A stretch of DNA of 58,145 nt from an uncultured Caryophanales bacterium. Lineage in GTDB: Bacteria; Bacillota_I; Bacilli_A; Acholeplasmatales; Anaeroplasmataceae. Positions 7,758 through 15,927 of the stretch are shown piece by piece. The DNA is taken from the NCBI GenBank assembly GCA_946626535.1, contig CAMOUK010000004.1, positions 1 to 58,145 of the forward strand, in the 5' to 3' direction. Made by a program: the position numbers and the translations under genes. A model generated the notes under the pieces. The model did no database searches. It was not told the origin of the DNA and saw only the letters and a list, made by a program, of their open reading frames with translations. Every line of letters starts with the position of its first letter. Positions within the stretch are counted from its first letter, which is position 1.

Positions 7758-8411
7758 ATGAAAAAATTTGATGTATTAAATCGTATCGCTGAATGCGGCG
7801 TAGTAGCTGTTGTTCGTGCTAATACAGAAGAAGAGGCAATCAATATCGCTACTGCATGTACTGATGGTGGTGTAAAGGCTATTGAAGTTACTTTCACTGT
7901 ACCTGGTGCTGATAGTGTTATTAAGGCTTTAAAGAAGGCTATCCCTGCTGAAAAGTTAATCGTTGGTGCTGGTTCTGTTTTAGACTCTGAAACAGCTAGA
8001 GTTGCTATTTTAGCTGGAGCTGAATTTATCGTTGCTCCATCATTCAATGAAGGTGTTGCAAAATTATGTAACAGATATCAAGTACCTTATGTACCAGGAA
8101 CTCAAACTATTAAGGAAATCGTTACAGCTATGGAAGCTGGTTGCGATGTAATTAAGGTATTCCCTGGCGATATGTTAGGACCTGTATTTATCAAGGACGT
8201 TAAGGGACCACTTCCTTATGCTAACTTAATGCCATCTGGTGGTGTTAATTTAGAAAATGCTGGCGAATGGATCAAGAATGGTGCAGTATGCATTTCATCT
8301 GGTTCTCATTTAACTGCTCCTGCTAAGAAGGGCGATTTAGCTGAAACTGCTAGAAGAGCTGCTCAATATGTAGAAGCTGTTAGACAAGCTAGAGAAGAAA
8401 TGAAGAAGTAA
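7758..8411 (+). CDS. kdgA: 2-dehydro-3-deoxy-phosphogluconate (KDPG/KHG) aldolase
   Basis: Splits 2-keto-3-deoxy-6-phosphogluconate into pyruvate and glyceraldehyde 3-phosphate, the last step of uronate breakdown. 217 residues, the normal size. The Schiff-base Lys is 133 (DVIKVFPG), the catalytic Glu 43 (AIEVTF) and the phosphate/carboxylate Arg 20 (VVRA). MPSGGV is the usual phosphate loop. Start at ATG 7758 (AGAGGTAG just upstream); an in-frame ATG at 7716 lies on the transcription start and has no ribosome binding site. It is the first gene of a seven-gene operon. Confidence 0.95.
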   Translation: MKKFDVLNRIAECGVVAVVRANTEEEAINIATACTDGGVKAIEVTFTVPGADSVIKALKKAIPAEKLIVGAGSVLDSETARVAILAGAEFIVAPSFNEGVAKLCNRYQVPYVPGTQTIKEIVTAMEAGCDVIKVFPGDMLGPVFIKDVKGPLPYANLMPSGGVNLENAGEWIKNGAVCISSGSHLTAPAKKGDLAETARRAAQYVEAVRQAREEMKK

Positions 8412-8447
8412 TCTTATTTATATTAATTTTAGAAAGATTTTGATTTT

Positions 8448-9482
8448 ATGAAAGAAAAAATTGTAACATTTGGAGAGATAATGCTTAGATTATCTACTCC
8501 TGATTATTCGACAATCGATCAAACTCATTCATTTGTAGTTAACTACGGTGGCGGAGAGGCTAATGTTGCAGTTGCACTTTCTCACATGGGACATAAAACA
8601 TATTTCATGTCTAAGCTTCCACCTAATCAATTAGGTGATGGCGCTATTACTCATTTAAAGGCTAATGGCGTTAATACAGATTATGTTGTTAGAGGATCAT
8701 CTACAATAGGTATTTATTTCTTAGAGACTGGTTTTGGTGGTAGACCATCTAAGGTTATTTATAACCGTAAGCATTCTGCTATCACAAGAATCCAAGAAGA
8801 TGAATTCAATTGGGATGAAATCTTTGGCAATGCTACTTGGTTCCATCTATCTGGAATTACTCTTGCCTTAGGTGAAAGAGTAAGAAAAGTAGCCCTAAGA
8901 GCTGTTAAGGAAGCTAGAAAGCATAATGTTTTAATTTCATTTGATTTCAATTATCGTTCTAAGCTATGGACAGTTGAGGAAGCTAAACCAGTATTTAAGC
9001 AATTTATGAATTATGTAGATGTTGTTTTTGCAAGCTTCTATGATGCAAACACAATATTAGATATTCCTCTAGATGATGACTTTACTGGTCAAACTTTATC
9101 TGAAAAGAGAAGAAATGTCTTCCCTAAGATGATTAAGAAATATAATTTAAAATATATTTTTGGTACAGATAGAGTTGTTTACTCAGCAACTGAGAATTCA
9201 TTAGCTGGTTACTATTTCAAATTGAAGGATAATGAATTATCATGTGAGCTTACTGAGCCTATCAGATTTAATATTTATGATAGAATCGGTGGAGGAGATG
9301 CATTTGCATCTGGAGTTATTCATGGTCTTTTAAAGGATTTCAATAATCCAGCATATGCAGTTAGATATGGACTAAATACTTCTGTATTAAAGCATACTAT
9401 CTATGGTGATGCTTCTACATTTAGCTGTGAGGACATTGAAAACTTTATGGCTGCAAATGGCTCAGCTGAGGTTGTTAGATAA
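8448..9482 (+). CDS. PfkB-family sugar kinase, diverged 2-keto-3-deoxygluconate kinase paralog
   Basis: 344 residues, ribokinase/PfkB fold. The N-terminal VTFGEIMLRL and the YGGGEANVA substrate loop match KDG kinases, and the C-terminal DRIGGGDAF puts the catalytic base at Asp 284. It is clearly homologous to the kinase at 9973. It differs in the region that is GNEEDAE there (here ASFYDANTI) and has an insert after it, so it may act on another sugar acid or be a partner subunit. The ribosome binding site is weak, with a 36-base gap after kdgA. Working role: phosphorylation of KDG or a related keto-deoxy sugar acid. Confidence 0.82.
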   Translation: MKEKIVTFGEIMLRLSTPDYSTIDQTHSFVVNYGGGEANVAVALSHMGHKTYFMSKLPPNQLGDGAITHLKANGVNTDYVVRGSSTIGIYFLETGFGGRPSKVIYNRKHSAITRIQEDEFNWDEIFGNATWFHLSGITLALGERVRKVALRAVKEARKHNVLISFDFNYRSKLWTVEEAKPVFKQFMNYVDVVFASFYDANTILDIPLDDDFTGQTLSEKRRNVFPKMIKKYNLKYIFGTDRVVYSATENSLAGYYFKLKDNELSCELTEPIRFNIYDRIGGGDAFASGVIHGLLKDFNNPAYAVRYGLNTSVLKHTIYGDASTFSCEDIENFMAANGSAEVVR

Positions 9483-9494
9483 GGAGAATTTAAT

Positions 9495-9953
9495 ATGATT
9501 GTTGGAAAATTAACAGATTTATATAGATATACTGGTATATCTAAAAATATTGATACTGCAATTAACTATATCAAGACTCATGATCTTTTAGCTCTTCCAA
9601 AAGGAAAGACTATAGTTGATGGCGATAACGTATACATCAATAGAGATACATATGTTGCAAAGCCAATGGAAGAATGCTTCTTTGAAAATCATGAGAAGTA
9701 TATGGATTTGCAAATTGTTTTAAAGGGTAAGGAAATATTTGGTTATACTCATATTTCTAATCCTACTTTAAAGGTTACTACACCTTATAATCCTGATAAG
9801 GATGTTACTAAGTATAGTGCTGAAGGTGGCGTATTCTTCACACTTGAAGAAGGCTTCGCTTTAGTATTTACAGAAGATGTTCATCTTGCTAAATGTAAGG
9901 CAAATGATGAAATCGTTGAAAAAGTTGTCATGAAAATAAAAATAGATAAATAA
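9495..9953 (+). CDS. YhcH/YjgK/YiaL family protein
   Basis: 152 residues of the cupin-like DUF386 family (YhcH, YiaL, EbgC), found in operons for sialic acid, uronate and galactoside use. Recognisable segments: the ENHEKYMDLQ metal-ligand region, ALVFTEDVHLAK near the end, and GYTHISNP. The family is thought to bind a metal and a sugar acid and to act as an isomerase or anomerase, but the reaction here is not known. AAGGAG gives a strong start 12 bases after the first kinase gene. Its position between two kinases supports a part in uronate processing. Confidence 0.88.
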   Translation: MIVGKLTDLYRYTGISKNIDTAINYIKTHDLLALPKGKTIVDGDNVYINRDTYVAKPMEECFFENHEKYMDLQIVLKGKEIFGYTHISNPTLKVTTPYNPDKDVTKYSAEGGVFFTLEEGFALVFTEDVHLAKCKANDEIVEKVVMKIKIDK

Positions 9954-9972
9954 TAGAAGGAGATAAATAATA

Positions 9973-10995
9973 ATGGCAAAAATCGTTACACTTGGTGAAA
10001 TAATGTTAAGATTATCACCAGAAGGACAAGATCGTTTTGTTCAATCTGAAAGCTTTAATGTAATTTATGGTGGAGGAGAAGCTAACGTAGCTGTATCATG
10101 CGCTAACTATGGTCATGATGCTTATTTCGTAACTAAGCTTCCTAAGCATGAAATTGGTCAAGCTGCTGTAAACTCTTTAAGAAGATATGGCGTTAATACT
10201 CAATATATCGCTCGTGGTGGAAACCGTGTTGGTATCTACTATGCTGAAACTGGTGCTTCTATGAGACCTTCAAAGGTTATCTATGATAGAGCTGGTTCTT
10301 CAATTGCTGAAGCTGATCCAGAGGATTTCAACTTCGATGAAATTTTCAAGGGTGCTGATTGGTTCCACTGGTCTGGTATTACTCCAGCTATTTCTGATAA
10401 GGCTGCTAAGTTAACTGAACTTGCTTGTATCGCTGCTAAGAAGGCTGGCGCTACTGTATCTGTAGACTTAAACTTCAGAAAGAAATTATGGACTTCAGAA
10501 AAGGCTATTTCTATCATGAAGCCATTAATGAAGTATGTAGATGTATGTATCGGTAATGAAGAAGATGCTGAATTATGCTTAGGCTTCAAGCCAGATGCAA
10601 ACGTAGAAGCTGGTGAAACTGGTGCTGCTGGTTACCACAAGATTTTCGAACAAATGGCAAAGGAATTTAATTTCAAGTATGTTATTTCTACATTAAGAGA
10701 ATCTTTCTCAGCTACTCATAACGGTTGGAAGGCATTAATTTATAACGGAAAAGAATTCTATGAATCAAAGAGATATGACATCAACCCAATCATCGATAGA
10801 ATTGGTGGCGGTGACTCATTCTCTGGTGGTGTTATCCATGGTTTATTAACTAAGAAGACTCAAGGTGAAGCATTAGAATTCGCTGTTGCAGCTTCTGCAT
10901 TAAAGCATACAATTAACGGAGATTTCAATTTAGTTTCTGCTGATGAAGTTGAATCTTTAGCTGGCGGTAACGCAAACGGACGTGTTCAACGTTAA
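9973..10995 (+). CDS. kdgK: 2-keto-3-deoxygluconate kinase
   Basis: 340 residues, PfkB/ribokinase family. It phosphorylates 2-keto-3-deoxygluconate to KDPG, the substrate of the aldolase at 7758. Motifs: VTLGEIMLRL, YGGGEANVAVS, SVDLNFRKKLW, GNEEDAE (~195-200) and DRIGGGDSF with catalytic Asp 281. It keeps the family-typical GNEED segment that the paralog at 8448 has lost, so this copy is the better KDG-kinase candidate. GAAGGAG precedes the ATG. Confidence 0.92.
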   Translation: MAKIVTLGEIMLRLSPEGQDRFVQSESFNVIYGGGEANVAVSCANYGHDAYFVTKLPKHEIGQAAVNSLRRYGVNTQYIARGGNRVGIYYAETGASMRPSKVIYDRAGSSIAEADPEDFNFDEIFKGADWFHWSGITPAISDKAAKLTELACIAAKKAGATVSVDLNFRKKLWTSEKAISIMKPLMKYVDVCIGNEEDAELCLGFKPDANVEAGETGAAGYHKIFEQMAKEFNFKYVISTLRESFSATHNGWKALIYNGKEFYESKRYDINPIIDRIGGGDSFSGGVIHGLLTKKTQGEALEFAVAASALKHTINGDFNLVSADEVESLAGGNANGRVQR

Positions 10996-11017
10996 TTAGA
11001 CCTTTTTGGAGGTAAAT

Positions 11018-11860
11018 ATGAAAATTGGTGTTAGAGTACACGATTTTGGTAAATCTGATGCTAAAACATTAGCTAAAAAGGCTAAAGAAGTTGGTTTTGA
11101 TGGAGTTCAATTAGTTTTAAATAAGGCTATTGAAGGTGAATCAGGACTAGCTGGTACATTATCTAAAGAAAAAGCAAATGATATCGCTAAAGCTTTTAAC
11201 GATGAAGGATTAGATATAATTATGCTTGGCGCATATTTTAATCCAGTTCATTCAGATAAAGCTAAGGTTGAATCACTTGTAGCTAAATTTAAAGAGCATT
11301 TAAAATATGAAAAAGATTTTAATGCTACATATGTAGGTAGTGAAACAGGCTCATTTAATGATGATAAATGGACCTATAATCCTTTAAATAGAACTGAAGA
11401 AGCCTTCCAAGAGGTAAAAAGAATATTTAAGGATTTAGCTAATACAGCTGAAGCAAATAATGCTAAAATGGCTATTGAAGGTGCTTTTGGACATTGTATG
11501 TATTGTCCGGAGGCTCTTCATAGATTAGTTAGTGAAATTAATTCTCCAAATGTTTATTACATTTGTGATATTTATAATTATTTAGCTATATCAAATTATC
11601 AAGACCAAAGAAAAATATTAGATGAATGCCTAGAATTATTTAAGGATAGAATCGTAATTTATCATTTGAAGGATTTTGTTGTTGAGGGTGAGGCTTTAAA
11701 ACAGGTCGCAATCGGAACAGGTCTAATGGATTATGATTATATTTTACCTAAGATTAAGAAGGCTACACCTAATGCATATTTAATATTTGAGGGCTCAAAG
11801 CCAGAAGATATGCAATTTTCATATAACTTTATTAAGAATAAATTAGAGGAAATAAAATAA
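11018..11860 (+). CDS. Sugar phosphate isomerase/epimerase-like TIM-barrel protein
   Basis: 280 residues of the xylose-isomerase-like TIM-barrel superfamily (AP endonuclease 2 fold). Evidence: MKIGVRVHDF strand start, VGFDGVQLV, metal-ligand candidates in MAIEGAFGH (Glu), YYICDIYNY (Asp), IYHLKDF (His, Asp) and the terminal LIFEGSKPE (Glu). Members of this group in uronate operons are probable isomerases or epimerases; the substrate is unknown. ATG 11018 is used because TTTGGAGG lies 5 bases upstream; an in-frame ATG at 11006 falls before that site. The stop overlaps the next start (TAATG). Confidence 0.8.
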   Translation: MKIGVRVHDFGKSDAKTLAKKAKEVGFDGVQLVLNKAIEGESGLAGTLSKEKANDIAKAFNDEGLDIIMLGAYFNPVHSDKAKVESLVAKFKEHLKYEKDFNATYVGSETGSFNDDKWTYNPLNRTEEAFQEVKRIFKDLANTAEANNAKMAIEGAFGHCMYCPEALHRLVSEINSPNVYYICDIYNYLAISNYQDQRKILDECLELFKDRIVIYHLKDFVVEGEALKQVAIGTGLMDYDYILPKIKKATPNAYLIFEGSKPEDMQFSYNFIKNKLEEIK

Positions 11861-12696
11861 TGAAATTAGATGTTAGATATGCGAATCATCCAAACGATTC
11901 AAAAAAATATGATACAGAAGAATTAAGAAAGAATTACTTAATTGAAACTGTATTTGAACCAGATGAGATCGTGTTTACATATTCTCATCAGGATAGAATG
12001 ATTGCTGGCGGTGTTATGCCAGTAAATAAGGCAGTTGTTTTAGATTCTGCAGATGAATTAAGAGCAGATTATTTCTTACAAAGACGTGAAATGGGCTTCA
12101 TTAACGTTGGTGGTAAGGGTAAGGTTACTCTTGATGGTAAGGTATATGAAATCCTACCTAAGGATGGTATGTATATTGGTATGGGAACAAAGGAGATTGT
12201 TTTTGAATCATTAGATAAGAACAATCCTGCTAAGTTCTATGTAAATTCATCTCCAGCTCATAAGACATATCCAACTGTCTATATTAACTATGAAAAGGCA
12301 AATCATAAGCCTATGGGTGATGAAGCACATATGAATAAACGTGTTATCAATCAATATATCCATAAGGATGTTTGTGATTCTTGTCAATTAGCTATGGGTA
12401 TGACTGAACTTGCCGTAGGCTCATGCTGGAATACAATGCCTTGTCATACACATGAAAGAAGAATGGAAGTATATTTCTATTTCAATTTCCCTGAAACAGA
12501 AAGAGTCTTCCACATTATGGGACGCCCAGATGAAACAAGACACATCGTTATGGCTCCTGAACAAGCTGTTATTTCACCTTCATGGTCTATTCACTGTGCA
12601 GCAGCTACAATGAATTACACATTCATTTGGGGTATGTGTGGTGAAAACCAAGATTATGATGATCAAGATTTCTTTAAGACATCAGATTTAAAATAA
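11860..12696 (+). CDS. kduI: 5-dehydro-4-deoxy-D-glucuronate isomerase KduI
   Basis: Converts 4-deoxy-L-threo-5-hexosulose uronate, the product of unsaturated glycuronyl hydrolase or oligouronide lyase, to 2,5-diketo-3-deoxygluconate. 278 residues, full length. Cupin metal ligands are visible in MPCHTHERRMEVYFYF (two His and a Glu), with a further His in WSIHCAAA; HIMGRPDETRH is also typical. Translationally coupled to the upstream gene by TAATG. With kduD next it converts the unsaturated uronate to KDG. Confidence 0.96.
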   Translation: MKLDVRYANHPNDSKKYDTEELRKNYLIETVFEPDEIVFTYSHQDRMIAGGVMPVNKAVVLDSADELRADYFLQRREMGFINVGGKGKVTLDGKVYEILPKDGMYIGMGTKEIVFESLDKNNPAKFYVNSSPAHKTYPTVYINYEKANHKPMGDEAHMNKRVINQYIHKDVCDSCQLAMGMTELAVGSCWNTMPCHTHERRMEVYFYFNFPETERVFHIMGRPDETRHIVMAPEQAVISPSWSIHCAAATMNYTFIWGMCGENQDYDDQDFFKTSDLK

Positions 12697-12709
12697 AAAA
12701 AAGGAGAAA

Positions 12710-13519
12710 ATGTTAAAAATGAAAATGTCTGATTTTAGATTAGATGGCAAAGTAGCATTAGTTACTGGCGCATCTTATGGTATTGGCTTCGCTATCGCTT
12801 CTGGTATGGCTGAAGCTGGTGCAACTATCGTTTTCAACGATATTAAGCAAGAATTAGTTGATAAGGGTATCGAAGCTTATAAACAAGCTGGTATCAAGGC
12901 TCATGGTTATGTTTGTGACGTAACTAATGAGGATGCAGTTAATGAAATGGTTGCAAAAATTGAAAAGGAAGTTGGCGTTATCGATATTTTAGTTAATAAC
13001 GCTGGTATCATTAAGAGAATTCCTATGATTGAAATGACTGCAGCTCAATTCCGTCAAGTTATCGACGTAGATTTAAATGCTCCATTTATTGTATCAAAGG
13101 CAGTTATTCCTTCAATGATTAAAAAGGGTCATGGTAAGATTATTAATATCTGCTCAATGATGTCAGAATTAGGTAGAGAAACTGTATCTGCATATGCTGC
13201 TGCAAAGGGTGGCTTAAAGATGTTAACTAGAAACATTTGTTCTGAATATGGTGAATTCAATATTCAATGTAATGGTATCGGACCTGGTTACATCGCAACT
13301 CCTCAAACAGCTCCATTAAGAGAGCGTCAACCAGATGGATCTCGTCATCCATTTGATTCATTCATTTGTGCAAAGACACCAGCTGGACGTTGGTTAGAGG
13401 CAGATGAATTAGCAGGACCAGCAGTATTCTTAGCATCAGATGCTTCAAATGCTGTTAATGGACATATTTTATATGTTGATGGTGGTATCTTAGCTTATAT
13501 TGGTAAGCAACCTAAGTAA
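12710..13519 (+). CDS. kduD: 2-dehydro-3-deoxy-D-gluconate 5-dehydrogenase KduD
   Basis: Short-chain dehydrogenase that reduces 2,5-diketo-3-deoxygluconate to KDG with NAD(P)H. About 265 residues. Motifs: TGASYGIG cofactor loop, NNAG, catalytic Ser in ICSMMSE, YAAAK (Tyr and Lys), and the PG loop GPGYIATPQT. In-frame ATGs exist at 12710, 12719 and 12725. AAGGAG at 12701-12706 is only 3 bases from the first and 12 from the second, so the exact start is uncertain. Last gene of the operon, followed by two terminators. Confidence 0.95.
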   Translation: MLKMKMSDFRLDGKVALVTGASYGIGFAIASGMAEAGATIVFNDIKQELVDKGIEAYKQAGIKAHGYVCDVTNEDAVNEMVAKIEKEVGVIDILVNNAGIIKRIPMIEMTAAQFRQVIDVDLNAPFIVSKAVIPSMIKKGHGKIINICSMMSELGRETVSAYAAAKGGLKMLTRNICSEYGEFNIQCNGIGPGYIATPQTAPLRERQPDGSRHPFDSFICAKTPAGRWLEADELAGPAVFLASDASNAVNGHILYVDGGILAYIGKQPK

Positions 13520-13537
13520 TAAAGTATTAAAAAAAAT

Positions 13538-13572
13538 AAGTTAGCAATGATAAGAACTTGCTAACTTTTTTA
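13538..13572 (+). terminator. Terminator of the uronate operon
   Basis: AAGTTAGCAA (13538-13547) pairs with TTGCTAACTT (13558-13567), followed by TTTT. Confidence 0.87.
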
Positions 13573-13586
13573 TAAAATACGATTAT

Positions 13587-13620
13587 AAGCCCTGAAATTC
13601 TTTTAGGGCTTTTCTTTTTT
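13587..13620 (+). terminator. Second terminator-like hairpin in tandem
   Basis: AAGCCCT (13587-13593) pairs with AGGGCTT (13605-13611), followed by a T-rich tract. It backs up the first terminator and insulates the next gene. Confidence 0.65.
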
Positions 13621-13669
13621 ATTTAATTCTTAAAAGAATTATGATATTATTAAAAAAGAGGTAAAAGAA

Positions 13670-14092
13670 ATGGTTTATTTAGGTTATAGCTTATCTGCAA
13701 TATTTTTTATAAGCTTAATACTGTTAATGCTATTTTATATACTTACAGTAGTTATAAAAAAATATAATTTAGCTAATAATTTAATATTGTTATTATTCCT
13801 ACATTCTTTATTAGTAATTGCGGTAGAATCCTGGTGTCTAATTATAATGTATCAGGGATTTGATATTATATTTGCTTTAAATGTAGATTATACAATGATA
13901 TTTGTCTTTGCTATACCAGTATTTATAGCAGTAGAGGTTGTAGACTTTATTATAAGAAGAAAAATAGTCTTTAATGATTATAAGCTATATAGTTTTTTTA
14001 GAACCTTGCTTCCAACTCTAACTAGCTTAATGATTACTGTAGCCTTTGGTATTTTTTATTTTTCAACATATACATTTATGCTATTAAAATAA
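13670..14092 (+). CDS. Membrane protein of unknown function, four predicted segments
   Basis: 140 residues, very hydrophobic, with segments at about 5-28, 37-60, 73-92 and 110-135 and a basic loop (RRK) near 98. AAGAGGT lies 9 bases before the ATG. No family recognised. A 7-bp inverted repeat (AATTCTT/AAGAATT, 13625-13640) lies upstream and could be an operator. It is separated from the next pair by a cre-like site. Confidence 0.72.
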   Translation: MVYLGYSLSAIFFISLILLMLFYILTVVIKKYNLANNLILLLFLHSLLVIAVESWCLIIMYQGFDIIFALNVDYTMIFVFAIPVFIAVEVVDFIIRRKIVFNDYKLYSFFRTLLPTLTSLMITVAFGIFYFSTYTFMLLK

Positions 14093-14095
14093 ATG

Positions 14096-14109
14096 TGTAA
14101 ACGTTATCA
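14096..14109 (+). promoter_or_regulatory. cre-like site before the ACT-PFL pair
   Basis: TGTAAACGTTATCA fits the CcpA-box consensus TGWAANCGNTNNCA at all 14 positions. It begins three bases after the membrane gene's stop and lies 72 bases before the ACT-domain gene, with a TATAAT at 14132-14137 downstream of it. Confidence 0.5.
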
Positions 14110-14180
14110 ATGCTTTATAAATATTTATATTTATAATATAATGAAGTTGTTTATTTTTTATATAAGGGAAGGTATTTTTT

Positions 14181-14450
14181 ATGAACGCTGTTTTATCTGT
14201 AGTAGGTAAGGATACTGTTGGTATTTTAGCTAGCGTTGCGGGAAAGTGTGCAAGCTATAAGGCTAATGTAATTGATGTAAGCCAAACAGTTATCAAGGAT
14301 TATTTTGCAATGTTTATGTTTATCAATATTGATGAACTAACAATTGATTTCAACGATTTTGTTGATGAATTACAATCACTTGGAAAAGAAAAAGCACTAG
14401 AAATTCATGTTATGCATGAAGATATTTTCAATCTAATGCATAAAATTTAA
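14181..14450 (+). CDS. ACT domain-containing protein (UPF0237 family)
   Basis: 89 residues made of one ACT fold: NAVLSVVGKDTVGILASVAG is the ligand-binding strand-loop-helix, and a second beta-alpha-beta unit follows. ACT domains usually bind amino acids. In this conserved arrangement the gene sits directly before a DUF711/PFL gene (9-base gap here), so it is probably the ligand-sensing partner of that protein. Cytoplasmic. The ribosome binding site GGGAAGG lies about 9 bases upstream. Confidence 0.93.
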   Translation: MNAVLSVVGKDTVGILASVAGKCASYKANVIDVSQTVIKDYFAMFMFINIDELTIDFNDFVDELQSLGKEKALEIHVMHEDIFNLMHKI

Positions 14451-14459
14451 GGAGCTTTT

Positions 14460-15818
14460 ATGATTGCGAATAAAGAAATATTAGAAACAATAAAAATGAT
14501 TCAAGAGGAAAACCTTGATGTAAGAACAATTACTATGGGTATTTCTTTACTTGATTGTATGGATACTGATATAGATAAATCATGCAAGAAGGTATATGAT
14601 AAGATTTATAATTATGCTAAGGATTTAGTAAAAACTGGTGAATCTATCTCTAAAAAATATGGTATTCCTATCGTAAATAAGAGAATCGCAGTTACACCAA
14701 TTTCTATGCTTGTTGGTGTATCTGGTGGTGATCCTGTTAAATATGCTAAAACATTAGATAAGGTTGCTCACGATATTGGAGTTAACTTTGTTGGTGGCTA
14801 TTCAGCTTTAGTTCAAAAGGGCTTTGCTCCTGGTGATAGAGAATTAATTGAATCAATTCCTAGAGCTTTAGCTGAAACTGAATTAGTATGCTCAAGTGTT
14901 AATATTGGTTCAACAAGAGCTGGTATCAATCTAGATGCTGTAAAAATTATGGGTCAAAAGGTAAAAGAAGCAGCTGAAATTACAAAGGATAGAGAGTGCA
15001 TTGGTGCATCTAAGCTTGTTGTATTTTGTAATGCAGTTGAGGATAACCCATTTATGGCTGGTGCCTTCCATGGTGTAGGAGAGGCAGATTGTGTTATTAA
15101 TGTAGGTGTTTCAGGACCTGGTGTTGTAAGAGCTGCTATTGCTAAAGCACCTAAAGATGCACCTATTTCAGAAATTGCTGATATTATTAAAAAGACAGCA
15201 TTTAAGGTTACAAGAATGGGTCAGCTTGTTGGTGTAGAAGCTTCTAGAATGCTAAATGTACCATTTGGTATTGTAGATTTATCACTTGCTCCAACACCTG
15301 CTGTTGGTGACTCTGTTGCTCATATTTTAGAAGAAATTGGCCTAGAACAATGCGGTGGTGCTGGTACTACAGCTTGCCTTGCAATGCTTAATGATGCAGT
15401 TAAAAAAGGTGGCGTTATGGCATCATCTAGAGTTGGTGGCTTATCAGGTGCCTTCATTCCTGTATCAGAGGATGCTGGTATGATTGCTGCAGCTGAATCA
15501 GGTGCTTTATCAATTGAAAAGCTAGAGGCTATGACTGCAGTTTGTTCTGTTGGTCTTGATATGATTATTATTCCTGGTGATACATCAGCAGAGGTTATAT
15601 CTGGTATTATTGCTGATGAAGCTGCAATTGGTATGATCAACTGTAAAACAACTGCTGTAAGAGTAATTCCAGCAATTGGTCAACCAGATGATGGTAGATT
15701 AGATTTTGGTGGTCTTTTAGGATATGGTCCTATTATGAAGGTTTCAAAGGTTAAGCCTGATGTTTTCATCAATAGAGGCGGACAAATTCCTGCACCTATC
15801 AATAGTTTAAAGAATTAA
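14460..15818 (+). CDS. PFL-like family protein (DUF711/UPF0210)
   Basis: 452 residues, full length for UPF0210. Typical segments: [63 protein letters not shown] and [14 protein letters not shown]. The family is distantly related to pyruvate formate-lyase but lacks the C-terminal glycyl-radical motif; its reaction is unknown to me. Paired with the ACT gene, ribosome binding site AAGGAG overlapping the intergenic gap. Ends at a clear terminator. Confidence 0.94.
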   Translation: MIANKEILETIKMIQEENLDVRTITMGISLLDCMDTDIDKSCKKVYDKIYNYAKDLVKTGESISKKYGIPIVNKRIAVTPISMLVGVSGGDPVKYAKTLDKVAHDIGVNFVGGYSALVQKGFAPGDRELIESIPRALAETELVCSSVNIGSTRAGINLDAVKIMGQKVKEAAEITKDRECIGASKLVVFCNAVEDNPFMAGAFHGVGEADCVINVGVSGPGVVRAAIAKAPKDAPISEIADIIKKTAFKVTRMGQLVGVEASRMLNVPFGIVDLSLAPTPAVGDSVAHILEEIGLEQCGGAGTTACLAMLNDAVKKGGVMASSRVGGLSGAFIPVSEDAGMIAAAESGALSIEKLEAMTAVCSVGLDMIIIPGDTSAEVISGIIADEAAIGMINCKTTAVRVIPAIGQPDDGRLDFGGLLGYGPIMKVSKVKPDVFINRGGQIPAPINSLKN

Positions 15819-15827
15819 CTTAACAAA

Positions 15828-15861
15828 AATCCTTGAGATTTATATGTCTCAAGGGTTTTTT
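15828..15861 (+). terminator. Terminator after the PFL-like gene
   Basis: CCTTGAGA (15831-15838) pairs with TCTCAAGG (15847-15854), extended by AAAT/GTTT at the base, then a T-run. Confidence 0.87.
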
Positions 15862-15876
15862 ATCGATTTTTTTTAG

Positions 15877-15898
15877 TAGAAATATATTATTATTTCTA
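15877..15898. promoter_or_regulatory. Inverted repeat within the pgcA promoter region
   Basis: TAGAAATA (15877-15884) and TATTTCTA (15891-15898) form an 8-bp perfect inverted repeat with a 6-base spacer, directly before a TATAAT at 15900-15905. The placement suits a repressor dimer, but AT-rich DNA gives such repeats by chance. Confidence 0.35.
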
Positions 15899-15927
15899 GT
15901 ATAATATTATAAAAGGAGCGATAGAAT

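Noticed and set aside
8448..10995. Recent tandem duplication or assembly repeat of kdgK.
   Set aside because: The two kinases differ throughout the protein, lack repeated DNA, and are separated by an unrelated gene.
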